Shown piece after piece: positions 34,278 through 42,064 of a DNA stretch of 62,669 nucleotides; positions within the stretch are counted from its first letter, which is position 1; every line of letters begins with the position of its first letter. The position numbers were made by a program, and so were the translations under genes. The DNA comes from JACJYC01 sp964558465 (GTDB taxonomy: Bacteria > Bacteroidota > Bacteroidia > Chitinophagales > Saprospiraceae). Below the pieces are notes generated by a model. The model was given only the letters and a program-made list of their open reading frames with translations, searched no databases and was not told the DNA's origin. The stretch lies in assembly GCA_964558465.1 (NCBI GenBank), contig CAZLEF010000040.1, positions 1 to 62,669 of the forward strand, in the 5' to 3' direction.

Positions 34278-34364
34278 TTGATTTGTTGATTTGTTGATTT
34301 GTTGATTTGTTGATTTGACGGCAGCCGTTTCGAATCAACAAATCAACAAATCAACGCATCAACA
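34278..34364. repeat. Inverted word array, five perfect TTGATTTG units
   Basis: Positions 34278-34317 are exactly five copies of TTGATTTG. After ACGGCAGCCGTTTCG, the other side reads AATCAACA, AATCAACA, AATCAACG, CATCAACA (34333-34364). A 23-bp perfect stem (34333-34355 as right arm) can form in several registers. The loop sequence GGCAGCCGTTTC is also found beside the array at 30558-30570. It lies between a minus-strand gene end and a minus-strand gene start. Confidence 0.9.
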
Positions 34365-34369
34365 AAAAA

Positions 34370-34867
34370 TCACCCCTCCATCGGTTCCGCCTTCAGAAAG
34401 GCTTCCTCGCTCGCCCCCTCGGCGGTATCGGCGTCCAGCCAGATTTTCCATTGGCCGTTGTGTTTTTTCAGGACCACATGGAATTTGCCGTAATAGTTGT
34501 TGACGGTTCCGTCGGGTTGAGTGACCCGGGTACGATAAAAACCGACTTCGAATGCGTTGTTTTCATCGGCAATGCGACGGGTAAACCGCAGGGTCAGTTC
34601 GCGTTTCTGACCGCTTTCCTTGCCGCGTTTCGACCAGGTGATGGTGTTTTCGGCGTAGGTATTGAAATCCTGAATGCGGTTGTCGTCTTCCAGTACGCGA
34701 AGCGCCTCCGGATGGTGGACAGACATGAAGGTTTCACCGTCGAAATGGTTGAAGCTCTCCAGAAAGGGTTTCCAGACCTGGGCATTGATGGCTTGCTGGT
34801 GTTCGGCTGGCTGGGCGCTTGCCGCGAGGACGGTGAAGGACAAGATGAATGCAAATGTGTTTTTCAT
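34370..34867 (-). CDS. Secreted NTF2-like protein
   Basis: 165 aa; signal peptide MKNTFAFILSFTVLAASAQ. The fold pattern follows the SnoaL/DUF4440 group: QQAINAQVWKPFLESFNHFDG, FMSVHHPEALRVLEDDN, then strands with FEVGFYRTRVTQPDG and NYYGKFHVVLKKHNGQWKIWLDADT, read here as two strands. The NGQWKI element is common near the end of the fold. Function cannot be assigned. Divergent from the AraC-type regulator at 34991; the stop lies 6 bp from a word array. Confidence 0.8.
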   Translation of the reverse strand: MKNTFAFILSFTVLAASAQPAEHQQAINAQVWKPFLESFNHFDGETFMSVHHPEALRVLEDDNRIQDFNTYAENTITWSKRGKESGQKRELTLRFTRRIADENNAFEVGFYRTRVTQPDGTVNNYYGKFHVVLKKHNGQWKIWLDADTAEGASEEAFLKAEPMEG

Positions 34868-34990
34868 AACAGGCGGAATTTTTGATGGTGAACAAACGGA
34901 TATTGGGTTTACAGATATTTCGGCCCGCTGGGCCTCTCACAGGCAGCATCCGCCGCTGCCCTGGCGTATTAAGGTAGAATCACCGACAAT

Positions 34991-36097
34991 ATGCCGTCAG
35001 CCTGGACTTTATTTTTTCTGCTTGCCGCCGGACAGGGATTTTTCCAGGGTTTTGCCTTCCTCCTCTTCCGGAAGCAACAACCCCGGGCAACCCTGGCCCT
35101 TGCCATGCTGATGTTCACTTTTTCGGTGATGATCATCTTATATGTGTTTTATTGGACAAACCTTATTGGTCAATTCCCGAGGTTGAACGGGTTTGAGGTC
35201 GTGCCGCTTTATTTTGTACCTGCCTGGTTTATCCTGTACCGCGCCTGGTTGTCGCCCAGGGTTTCAAAATGGGTTTATCTGGTTTTCCTTCCAGGGTTGG
35301 TGTATTTTATTTTCTGGCTGCCCTGGTCTTTGCGTCCGGCTGAAGCCTTTCAAAATCCGGAATATATTTTCAAATACCCTGTTCCCTGGTTGGGTTATGT
35401 GGGTTACCTCGGAAGGCCCATCCCCCAAATGGTCTTTTTGGGCCTCGGCGCTGCGGGCATTTTTATCTGGCAAAAGGCCGACCGGAATTTAAGTCCTGCC
35501 ACCCGCAACTGGTGGTATAAGATCGCCTGGTTGTATACCGGGTTTGTCCTGGCTGCCGGCCTGTATTGGGCGCTGGTTTTTACCCGCCTTATCCGGCCGG
35601 AATACGATTATATGATCTCCGCAGTAATGAGCGTATTTATCTATACAGTGGGGGTGATGGCTTACCGGCAGTCGGTGCAATGGCAACCCGCCGAGCAAGA
35701 ACGCCAATACATCAAAGAACTCCTGCTCACGCCCGGGGCCGCTGCTGCCCTGGAAGCCGCCTTGCTGGAATACATGGATAGGGACCGCCCTTACCGCGAT
35801 CCTCAACTGCGGCTCACCCAGTTGGCCGACGCCATCCATTGCACTCCCCACCAGCTTTCGGAATTGCTCAACGTACACATGGACACCAATTACGCCGCTT
35901 TTGTTAACGGCTACCGCATCCGCGAAGCCGCAGAATGCCTGGATAACCCGCGGAATGAACGCCTGACCGTAAAGGAGATTGCCTACCAGACCGGGTTTAA
36001 CAACCTCACCTCTTTCAACAAAGCCTTCAAAATTCAAACAGGTTTCACCCCCACCGAGTTTCGCAACAAGACCCTGACCGGCGCCAAAACAGCCTGA
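34991..36097 (+). CDS. AraC family regulator with N-terminal membrane domain
   Basis: 368 aa. The first 220 residues hold about seven hydrophobic helices (LFFLLAAGQGFFQGFAFLLF, LALAMLMFTFSVMIILYVFY, WVYLVFLPGLVYFIFWL, MVFLGLGAAGIFIW and others). The C-terminal 110 residues are an AraC DNA-binding domain: LTQLADAIHCTPHQLSELLN, then the second helix-turn-helix YQTGFNNLTSFNKAFKIQTG and FTPTEFR. This layout suggests a membrane sensor that binds DNA from the inner face. Its target may be the divergent NTF2-like gene, but no operator was identified. Confidence 0.9.
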   Translation: MPSAWTLFFLLAAGQGFFQGFAFLLFRKQQPRATLALAMLMFTFSVMIILYVFYWTNLIGQFPRLNGFEVVPLYFVPAWFILYRAWLSPRVSKWVYLVFLPGLVYFIFWLPWSLRPAEAFQNPEYIFKYPVPWLGYVGYLGRPIPQMVFLGLGAAGIFIWQKADRNLSPATRNWWYKIAWLYTGFVLAAGLYWALVFTRLIRPEYDYMISAVMSVFIYTVGVMAYRQSVQWQPAEQERQYIKELLLTPGAAAALEAALLEYMDRDRPYRDPQLRLTQLADAIHCTPHQLSELLNVHMDTNYAAFVNGYRIREAAECLDNPRNERLTVKEIAYQTGFNNLTSFNKAFKIQTGFTPTEFRNKTLTGAKTA

Positions 36098-36211
36098 TTC
36101 CTTCAACTTTTATAAAAATTGCAGGGATTGAGGGGTTTTAACTTCATTTTAGCTCCGGCTTGCAACAACCGGGCAAGCCTGACCTGATTGTACCACCTTA
36201 AAAAACGAATC

Positions 36212-37951
36212 ATGCTGAAGGATAAAATCCTGCAGGTTATCGTCCTGATCTTGTACTGCAGCGCTGCCAATGCGCAAACGTTTGTCAAAATTTCTGACCC
36301 GCTCAACCCCATCAATTCCGCCAACATGGCCGGGTTTTACCGGGGCGCCGCCTGGATGGATTTTGATGCCGACGGCGACCTGGACCTGTCAACCCTGCCT
36401 TTTTTTTTCCGCAATGACGGCAACGACAATTTTGTCCGGATCACGGTCGGGCAAACCAACGACCAGATCGGCAGTGTGAGTTGGGGAGACGTGGACGACG
36501 ACGGCGACCCCGATTGCCTGTACGGGACGCTCAACCGCGGAACCTTCATCCTGTATAACAATGGGGAAGGCCAGTTTACACCAGCCGCACTCGATGCCGG
36601 CAACCTGCTGCGGTGCTGGTCGGCGCAACTGGGTGAATTCAACAACGACGGCAACCTGGATGCGATCGTCACCGTAGCCAACGGCTTCGGCGGGCTGACC
36701 TCACCCAACTTCTTTTATACCGGCGCCGGCGCCGGCGCTTTCAACCCTGTTAACACCTTCGACTTCGTGCAAAATACCGCCCCGTACACGGTGAGCTACT
36801 GGACCGATTTCGACAACGATGGAGATTCCGACCTGTTTATTGCCTCCGGACCCGCGGGTACCGGCGCACCCGACTATAATTACAGGAACCTCCTGATGGA
36901 AACCGGAACGGCACAGTTGCAACGCATCCAGGACCTGCCATTCGGCGTTGATCATCAGGACGGGCAATGTTACAATTTCATTGATCACGATCTGGACGGC
37001 GACCTCGATCTTTTCATCACCAATTACAACGGGGTAAAAAACCGCTTTTATGAACATACCGGCGCCGGCTGGTCGGAGGTCAACAACCAACTCACTTTCC
37101 TGAGTACCAACCTCAGCAATGCCTGGGGCGATTTCGACAATGACGGGGATGAAGACGTGGTCATTACGTCCGACAACCTGGGGTCAGCCGGGTATTTCCG
37201 GAACAATACCAACGGAACGTTTACCAAAACGGGATCCCTTTTCTCCGACTTCACCGGCAATGTCAGCGGCTGCACCATCGGCGATTATGACAACGACGGC
37301 GACCTCGACCTCTTTGCCCTGGGCGGCGCAGGAGTGGGGGTCAAAACCGGCCGGGGACTTTACAAAAACGAATTGGCCAACGGAAATCACTGGTTACAGG
37401 TAAGCCTGACCGGTACAAATTCGAATACCACAGGCGTTGGCGCGGTGGTCTGGCTGGAGGCAGAGATCCAGGGGACGCCCCGGCGTCTGCGCCGTGAGGT
37501 GTCTGCCCAGAATACATTCATGGGGCACAACGCCCAAAGGTTGCATTTTGGGCTGGGAGACGCCACCGGGATTGCCCAACTTGAAGTGGTCTGGCCGTCG
37601 GGTCTGCGCGAAACCTTTGAAGTGAGCGGCGTAGACAAAAGGATCAACCTATGGGAAGGCAGCGGTTCGCCTGTTACGGGCGTCATCCATCCGCCTGCGC
37701 TCCAGATAGCGTTGCCTTTTTATCCGAACCCCGTCACAGGATCCGCGCTTTTTTGGGAATTGCCCGATGGGTTCGAAGCCCGGTTCGAACAATTGCTCAT
37801 CGTCGATATGCTGGGCAGAACTGTCATTCGAAAGGATTTGGGCGGCGAATTCCTCAATAAACTCGATGTTTCCGGTTTGCTTCCCGGCCAATATCAACTG
37901 ACGCTGATCAGCAAAGGCGTCAACTGGATCGCCAAATTCCAACGGATCTGA
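36212..37951 (+). CDS. T9SS type A protein with FG-GAP/VCBS propeller and UnbV/ASPIC domain
   Basis: The ATG at 36212 (MLKDKILQVIVLILYCSAANAQ) is chosen over an upstream TTG; 579 aa. FG-GAP-like calcium loops repeat through the first 400 residues (DFDADGDLDLSTL, DVDDDGDPDCLYG, DFDNDGDSDLFIA, DHDLDGDLDLFIT, DFDNDGDEDVVIT, DYDNDGDLDLFAL). The UnbV/ASPIC motif follows (NGNHWLQVSLTGTNSNTTG, later FGLGDATGIAQLEVVWPSG). The tail is a type A sorting domain (LPFYPNPVTGSALFWELP..., LLPGQYQLTLIS). It is a secreted integrin-like propeller, probably a surface protein. Confidence 0.92.
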   Translation: MLKDKILQVIVLILYCSAANAQTFVKISDPLNPINSANMAGFYRGAAWMDFDADGDLDLSTLPFFFRNDGNDNFVRITVGQTNDQIGSVSWGDVDDDGDPDCLYGTLNRGTFILYNNGEGQFTPAALDAGNLLRCWSAQLGEFNNDGNLDAIVTVANGFGGLTSPNFFYTGAGAGAFNPVNTFDFVQNTAPYTVSYWTDFDNDGDSDLFIASGPAGTGAPDYNYRNLLMETGTAQLQRIQDLPFGVDHQDGQCYNFIDHDLDGDLDLFITNYNGVKNRFYEHTGAGWSEVNNQLTFLSTNLSNAWGDFDNDGDEDVVITSDNLGSAGYFRNNTNGTFTKTGSLFSDFTGNVSGCTIGDYDNDGDLDLFALGGAGVGVKTGRGLYKNELANGNHWLQVSLTGTNSNTTGVGAVVWLEAEIQGTPRRLRREVSAQNTFMGHNAQRLHFGLGDATGIAQLEVVWPSGLRETFEVSGVDKRINLWEGSGSPVTGVIHPPALQIALPFYPNPVTGSALFWELPDGFEARFEQLLIVDMLGRTVIRKDLGGEFLNKLDVSGLLPGQYQLTLISKGVNWIAKFQRI

Positions 37952-38288
37952 TCATATTCGCTTTTTTCATCCTGAAATTACTGACTTCGAAACGTAGAGC
38001 AGTATTGGATGGGTTGCAACTTTTCCATTGGTTGCAGCCCTTTTTTATTGTTATTCTCTGTCAATGGGGCCCTCCTTTTGAAAAAGTCGGCAAAAAAGGT
38101 AATCAAAATAAAAATTACAAAATTTTGATAATCAATATTTTATATTAAATAAAAAAATCAATTAATTATATAACAACATATACACGTTAATAAATTGCTT
38201 AGAAATTGTAATGGCGCAGGCCCTGTATCCGGGCGAATATTGCATCATGATTCGATAAAAAATAATTCACCATTGAAATTTAAAAACC
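37952..38288. other. Intergenic region, 337 bp, strongly AT-rich in its second half
   Basis: After the terminator at 38011-38046 the sequence becomes very AT-rich (about 38095-38200, with runs such as AATATTTTATATTAAATAAA), unlike its surroundings. I see no reading frame or exact TAnnTTTG element. It probably holds the promoter of the lipoprotein gene at 38289. Confidence 0.55.
38011..38046 (+). terminator. Probable rho-independent terminator
   Basis: Stem GGGTTGCAAC / GTTGCAGCCC, ten pairs with one G-T wobble, a 10-nt loop and six T residues, about 60 bp after the UnbV-protein stop. Confidence 0.75.
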
Positions 38289-38951
38289 ATGAAAACGTTC
38301 AGCATTCATTTTTCCAACATCCGTCCTTTTGCCGCCGTGTCGGTATTATTCCTTGCCGCTACCAGCGCCATCTTTACCTCGTGTCAGAAAGAGGCCATCG
38401 AGCCCGTTACCGAAGAACCCGCAGAATGGGATAAGGACGCCGATCTGGTGGCTTATTATGATCCATCCAACGCTATTCTCTTCGCCGACCCGGCTTACCT
38501 GGAACAAACGCTTGAAATTGTAAATGCGCAGCCAACCACCAAAGGGCATTTCACCGGCCAGGGCGTCACCCCTGACGGCGACCGCATTCTGATCCAATTC
38601 AACGTCCAACCGGTAGAAGGCAGGAAATTATTAGACATCGCCACCAAAACGGACGAAGTGCTTACGCCGGTTTTGATCAACGAATTCAGCGCCAACGGCA
38701 CAAGTTACCGGGTGTACCGCAACGCCGAATGCGGTCAGCAGGAAGCCGCCTTTTTCGGTCCGTGCGACAACCTCGCCGACGGCACTTCCTCCCACAACGA
38801 ATGGCTCGTCCTCCGCAAATGCAAAGCAGGCAACAGTTTCTGCACGGAAGCGCGAATCATTGGCGGATACCGCCACACTTTTGAATTCAAAAACTGTCAG
38901 GGGCCCAAAAAAACCACCACGCCTTACCATATCTATCAGTGCTGGCAATGA
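38289..38951 (+). CDS. Lipoprotein of unknown function
   Basis: 220 aa. The N-terminus (VSVLFLAATSAIFTSC followed by QKEAIEPV) is a lipoprotein signal with Cys32 as the acyl site; the acidic residues after the Cys fit surface or outer-membrane lipoproteins of Bacteroidota. The second half contains four Cys residues (NAECGQ, GPCDNL, LRKCKAGNSFCTE, KNCQGP, YQCW) likely to form disulphides. I recognise no family. The gene is preceded by an AT-rich promoter region and followed by a word array. Confidence 0.72.
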   Translation: MKTFSIHFSNIRPFAAVSVLFLAATSAIFTSCQKEAIEPVTEEPAEWDKDADLVAYYDPSNAILFADPAYLEQTLEIVNAQPTTKGHFTGQGVTPDGDRILIQFNVQPVEGRKLLDIATKTDEVLTPVLINEFSANGTSYRVYRNAECGQQEAAFFGPCDNLADGTSSHNEWLVLRKCKAGNSFCTEARIIGGYRHTFEFKNCQGPKKTTTPYHIYQCWQ

Positions 38952-38961
38952 TCACGGGGTC

Positions 38962-39056
38962 TGTTGATTTGTTGATGCGTTGATTTGTTGATTTGAGGAA
39001 TTCCGCCACATCAGCAAATCAACGAATAAACATATAAACGAATAAACATATAAATC
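38962..39056. repeat. Word array, 8-nt period, two different words
   Basis: The left part reads TGTTGATT, TGTTGATG, CGTTGATT, TGTTGATT (38962-38993). After a short gap comes AGCAAATCAACGA, partly complementary. The tail changes to a new word: ATAAACAT, ATAAACGA, ATAAACAT, ATAAA. It ends within 10 bp of the ATG of the next gene, so it must be part of that gene's leader or promoter. Confidence 0.8.
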
Positions 39057-39064
39057 CATCCATC

Positions 39065-41164
39065 ATGAAAAACCTCCTTCCCCTCCTGTTCATTTCCCTT
39101 TTTGGGATCACAGGCGCCCAGGCTCAAAATGCGGCTTTCAACCAAACCGGCAACAACAACGGTTTGAATACGATCGACGCGGCTTTGCCATCCGGCAACC
39201 TCACCATTTTCCTGCCCCAAAAAATTCACGCCGGCGACCGGATCTCCGGTACGGTCCTGGCCGAACCCAAGGGCAAAAAAGATAAAGACGTGGAGAAAAA
39301 CACGGCCTACCTGCAGGGTTGTGTGGTGGAGGTCAAAAACCAAAACCGCGACAAGAGCAAAAAAGGGTTGCTGACCTTTATCACGCCGGTATTTTCATCG
39401 GCGCTGACCTTCCTGGTCACGGGGCCGGACGGAAGGAGCCTGGGCGAATTTGATGTCCCGGTGGATATTACCCCGAGAATACCCGGCGCCGGCGTTCCGG
39501 CATTCGACATCCCCTCTATCGGCCAGAGCGGTGGCCCGATGTTCATACCCGGGCCGGCGGACGGCATTTTGGAAAATACCGTCATTCGCTTCGGCTCGGA
39601 ATACAGCGTGCCCGTCGCTGAATCGCCGGAGGGTGTTTTTGTAAATACCCCTGTAAACATGACCGGGCAGCAACCGGTGCTGGTCATGGACGGAACCACC
39701 CGGACTTACGGTCCAACCCGGATCATTGACGTCAGCCTGGGGGCCGGTAATCTGAACCTGGTGCGGGGCCAAAATACGGACCTCAGGTTGTCTGTTTCCG
39801 GTCTGACGGGGTTGCAGGAACCGGTTGCTGTGCAATTGATCAACAGCTCGCCCGGCAATATCCGGCTTTCGGGCGGCGATTTTCAGTGCATCGAGATCCA
39901 TCCTTCGATGGTCGCCGCCGACGGTGTTTACCGGATGTCCGACGTCATTACCAGTACAAATACCGGCAGTTTTACGGTTTCGGCCACGGTGATATTGCCG
40001 CTCGACGACCTGCTCATCAAAGAAGACGACCCGAGATGGAACAGCCCCACCAGCCTGGTCGATCAGGCAGAATTGTTGGAGCGTTTGGCCCGTCAATACC
40101 GCCGCTGCGGCAAAAACGACCTGGCGGATACCCTGGAAAAATATGCCAGACTGTACCGGGAACGGGCGGCCGAACTGGAAAAAAGGCTGCAGGAACAAGC
40201 GCCGCCCCAGATCGCCCAGCCGCCTGCAACCGGAAGCCAACCCACTCCGCCCGCTGAAAACCCCAAACCCCGCGAGACCCGACCCCAACCGGCGCCGCAG
40301 CCCGTTCCCGTGCCGATGCCGCAGGACAACGCCAAAAAGAACTGCGATTGCGACAAAGTGACCAAATCACTGGAATACTCCCGCGGAAACAACGAGGATA
40401 GCCAACTCAAAAAACAATTTGCCAAAACAGGGAAATACATCTATGAAACCGCCCGCATTAAGTTGAATTTCGAAGCAGATCCCGGGAAAGCCTGCCCCTG
40501 CAAGGAAAATCAATGCGAGGGTTCGTTCATCCTGACCCTGAAAATGGAAGTCAACAACCTGCTCGACCCTGTCGATCAACCCGGGCTGCCCGAACCCACC
40601 AATTATGCTTTACTCGACGGGGTAGAGGTTGCCGGATCGGGTACTTCCGCACAGAACGGGAATACCCCTGCGCCGAACGTCAAAACGGAAAGCGAAAAGG
40701 TCGACGCGCCGGCGGCCCGGCCGGAAAACAACTTCGCAAAACCCAACGCCGGCAAACGGGATTACAACGCCACTGCAAAAACCAGGATACCCTGCACGCC
40801 AGGGACCTATAAAAGGCGGTTTCTGATCGTCGGAACACCTTTTGCCGGCGGGCCCAAAACGCCCGGGGTATTCAATGGGGCTCCCGACCTGACCGCTTAT
40901 GTCGACGCCATCGTGGAAGTAAAATCCATCGGCGACTGCCAACTGGAAGTCAGGATCAAAGCCTGGTACCTGGAATTTATCGCCCAATACCCCTGGGACA
41001 AAAACGGAGGCGCCGAATTGCCGGATGTGGATTACGACATTCCCGGTCTCAAGAATACAGATACCGGCGCAGCCGAACCAAAAGGCAAAACCAAAAACAT
41101 CGCCAAACTGGTCAATGAAGATGGGGTGAAAGTGGATGAACCATTTCCGGCCAAAGCAAAGTGA
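39065..41164 (+). CDS. Secreted protein of unknown function with Pro-rich linker
   Basis: 699 aa; signal peptide MKNLLPLLFISLFGITGAQAQ. Residues 25-330 are beta-rich, opening with IFLPQKIHAGDRISGTVLAEP, and include VPVDITPRIPG and PTRIIDVSLGAGNLNLVRGQ, suggesting Ig-like modules. A helical stretch at about 340-380 (ELLERLARQYRRCGKNDLAD) leads into a Pro-rich linker (about 380-425). The C-terminal half has scattered Cys pairs (NCDCDK, ACPCKENQC). No enzyme or sorting motif is visible. It is transcribed after the lipoprotein gene, across a word array, and convergent with the methyltransferase. Confidence 0.72.
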   Translation: MKNLLPLLFISLFGITGAQAQNAAFNQTGNNNGLNTIDAALPSGNLTIFLPQKIHAGDRISGTVLAEPKGKKDKDVEKNTAYLQGCVVEVKNQNRDKSKKGLLTFITPVFSSALTFLVTGPDGRSLGEFDVPVDITPRIPGAGVPAFDIPSIGQSGGPMFIPGPADGILENTVIRFGSEYSVPVAESPEGVFVNTPVNMTGQQPVLVMDGTTRTYGPTRIIDVSLGAGNLNLVRGQNTDLRLSVSGLTGLQEPVAVQLINSSPGNIRLSGGDFQCIEIHPSMVAADGVYRMSDVITSTNTGSFTVSATVILPLDDLLIKEDDPRWNSPTSLVDQAELLERLARQYRRCGKNDLADTLEKYARLYRERAAELEKRLQEQAPPQIAQPPATGSQPTPPAENPKPRETRPQPAPQPVPVPMPQDNAKKNCDCDKVTKSLEYSRGNNEDSQLKKQFAKTGKYIYETARIKLNFEADPGKACPCKENQCEGSFILTLKMEVNNLLDPVDQPGLPEPTNYALLDGVEVAGSGTSAQNGNTPAPNVKTESEKVDAPAARPENNFAKPNAGKRDYNATAKTRIPCTPGTYKRRFLIVGTPFAGGPKTPGVFNGAPDLTAYVDAIVEVKSIGDCQLEVRIKAWYLEFIAQYPWDKNGGAELPDVDYDIPGLKNTDTGAAEPKGKTKNIAKLVNEDGVKVDEPFPAKAK

Positions 41165-41170
41165 ATAACA

Positions 41171-41201
41171 GGTGTCGGACACTTCGAAAGTGTTCGACAC
41201 C
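41171..41201. repeat. Dispersed palindrome GTGTCGGACAC family, copy A
   Basis: GGTGTCGGACACTT and AAGTGTTCGACACC are 14-bp arms with one mismatch and a 3-nt centre. It exactly fills the gap between the convergent gene at 39065 and the methyltransferase stop. Copy B lies at 42031-42059 on the other side of the methyltransferase gene. It might serve as a bidirectional terminator. Confidence 0.88.
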
Positions 41202-42020
41202 TTAAGCGCTTTTTACCAACACTATCAAAACAGGTTCAAGATATCGGCCATTATTTTTAAACTCTCCGGCCATCTTATTTTTATACCCTTTCCACTCATC
41301 GTACAACCGGCTATTCAACCATCGTTTAATACTGCCCATCCGTGTATATATTTTTGATTGGAGTAAGGCCGTTTTAAATGCCGGGAAACCGGGTTTGGGC
41401 AAGTTTTCCATTTGCATGATTTCACATTCCAGCACCCGGAATCCGTATTTTTCCAGCAAACCCGCCCAATCCTGCATCGTTGGATACAACCCGTTGGCCT
41501 GTATGCATCCAAAACCGGTTTTTCCCCGTTCGTTGATATCGGCAATTATTTCGGGAGGGGTTCCCGCCTTCCAGACCAGTTCGTTGAGAATCAATTTGCC
41601 CCCTGTCTTCAATTTTCCATGGATCAACCGGACCGCCGCTTCAAGCGCATTCCCTTCCTGGATCGCCAATACGGACTCGGCAAAGATCAGGTCAAAATCA
41701 TTTGGGATGTCCAACCACCCACCGCCGGTATTTTCCAGATAAAGGCGGACTTTATCCGGGAGGCCGCAAAATTTCAATCGCCTTCGGGTCTTTTCAAACA
41801 TGCCTTTCGAATATTCCACCCCATGCAGTTCGATACCCGGATAACGGGATTTTAACTTCACCAGCGTCGCGCCGGTCCCAAAGCCGACCTCCAGCACCTT
41901 TTCATGCCCCTTCAATTCCGCCTTTTGGATGAGCGCCTCCGTAGCGGATTCGCCAAACGGGTGGATGTACCCGGAGTTGACCTCCCCGAACCAGGCTAAG
42001 ATATCGGCTCTTTTTGGCAT
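41202..42020 (-). CDS. Class I SAM-dependent methyltransferase
   Basis: I start at the ATG 42018-42020 (MPKRADILAWFGEVNSGYIH; 272 aa), because the upstream part of the frame is only the palindrome. Motif I is KVLEVGFGTGATLVKL, followed by the acidic motif after LHGVEYSKGMFEKTRR and a Methyltransf_11/25-like core (FDLIFAESVLAIQEGN, GKLILNELVW). The C-terminal region after residue 200 is basic. The substrate is unknown; cyclopropane-type and small-molecule methyltransferases share this layout. The gene is bracketed by two copies of one palindrome. Confidence 0.85.
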   Translation of the reverse strand: MPKRADILAWFGEVNSGYIHPFGESATEALIQKAELKGHEKVLEVGFGTGATLVKLKSRYPGIELHGVEYSKGMFEKTRRRLKFCGLPDKVRLYLENTGGGWLDIPNDFDLIFAESVLAIQEGNALEAAVRLIHGKLKTGGKLILNELVWKAGTPPEIIADINERGKTGFGCIQANGLYPTMQDWAGLLEKYGFRVLECEIMQMENLPKPGFPAFKTALLQSKIYTRMGSIKRWLNSRLYDEWKGYKNKMAGEFKNNGRYLEPVLIVLVKSA

Positions 42021-42030
42021 GTGGCGGCAG

Positions 42031-42059
42031 GTGTCGGACACCTCCGAGGTGTCCGACAC
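42031..42059. repeat. Dispersed palindrome GTGTCGGACAC family, copy B
   Basis: GTGTCGGACACCTC and GAGGTGTCCGACAC are perfect 14-bp arms around one C. It lies between the protease stop (42065) and the methyltransferase ATG (42020), so it would be in the leader of the methyltransferase mRNA. Both copies share the flanking CAGGTGTCGG. Confidence 0.9.
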
Positions 42060-42064
42060 GTTGA

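Noticed and set aside
34278..34364. CRISPR-like array
   Set aside because: Units are 8 nt, perfectly adjacent and without spacers, and no cas gene is present; it is a word array.
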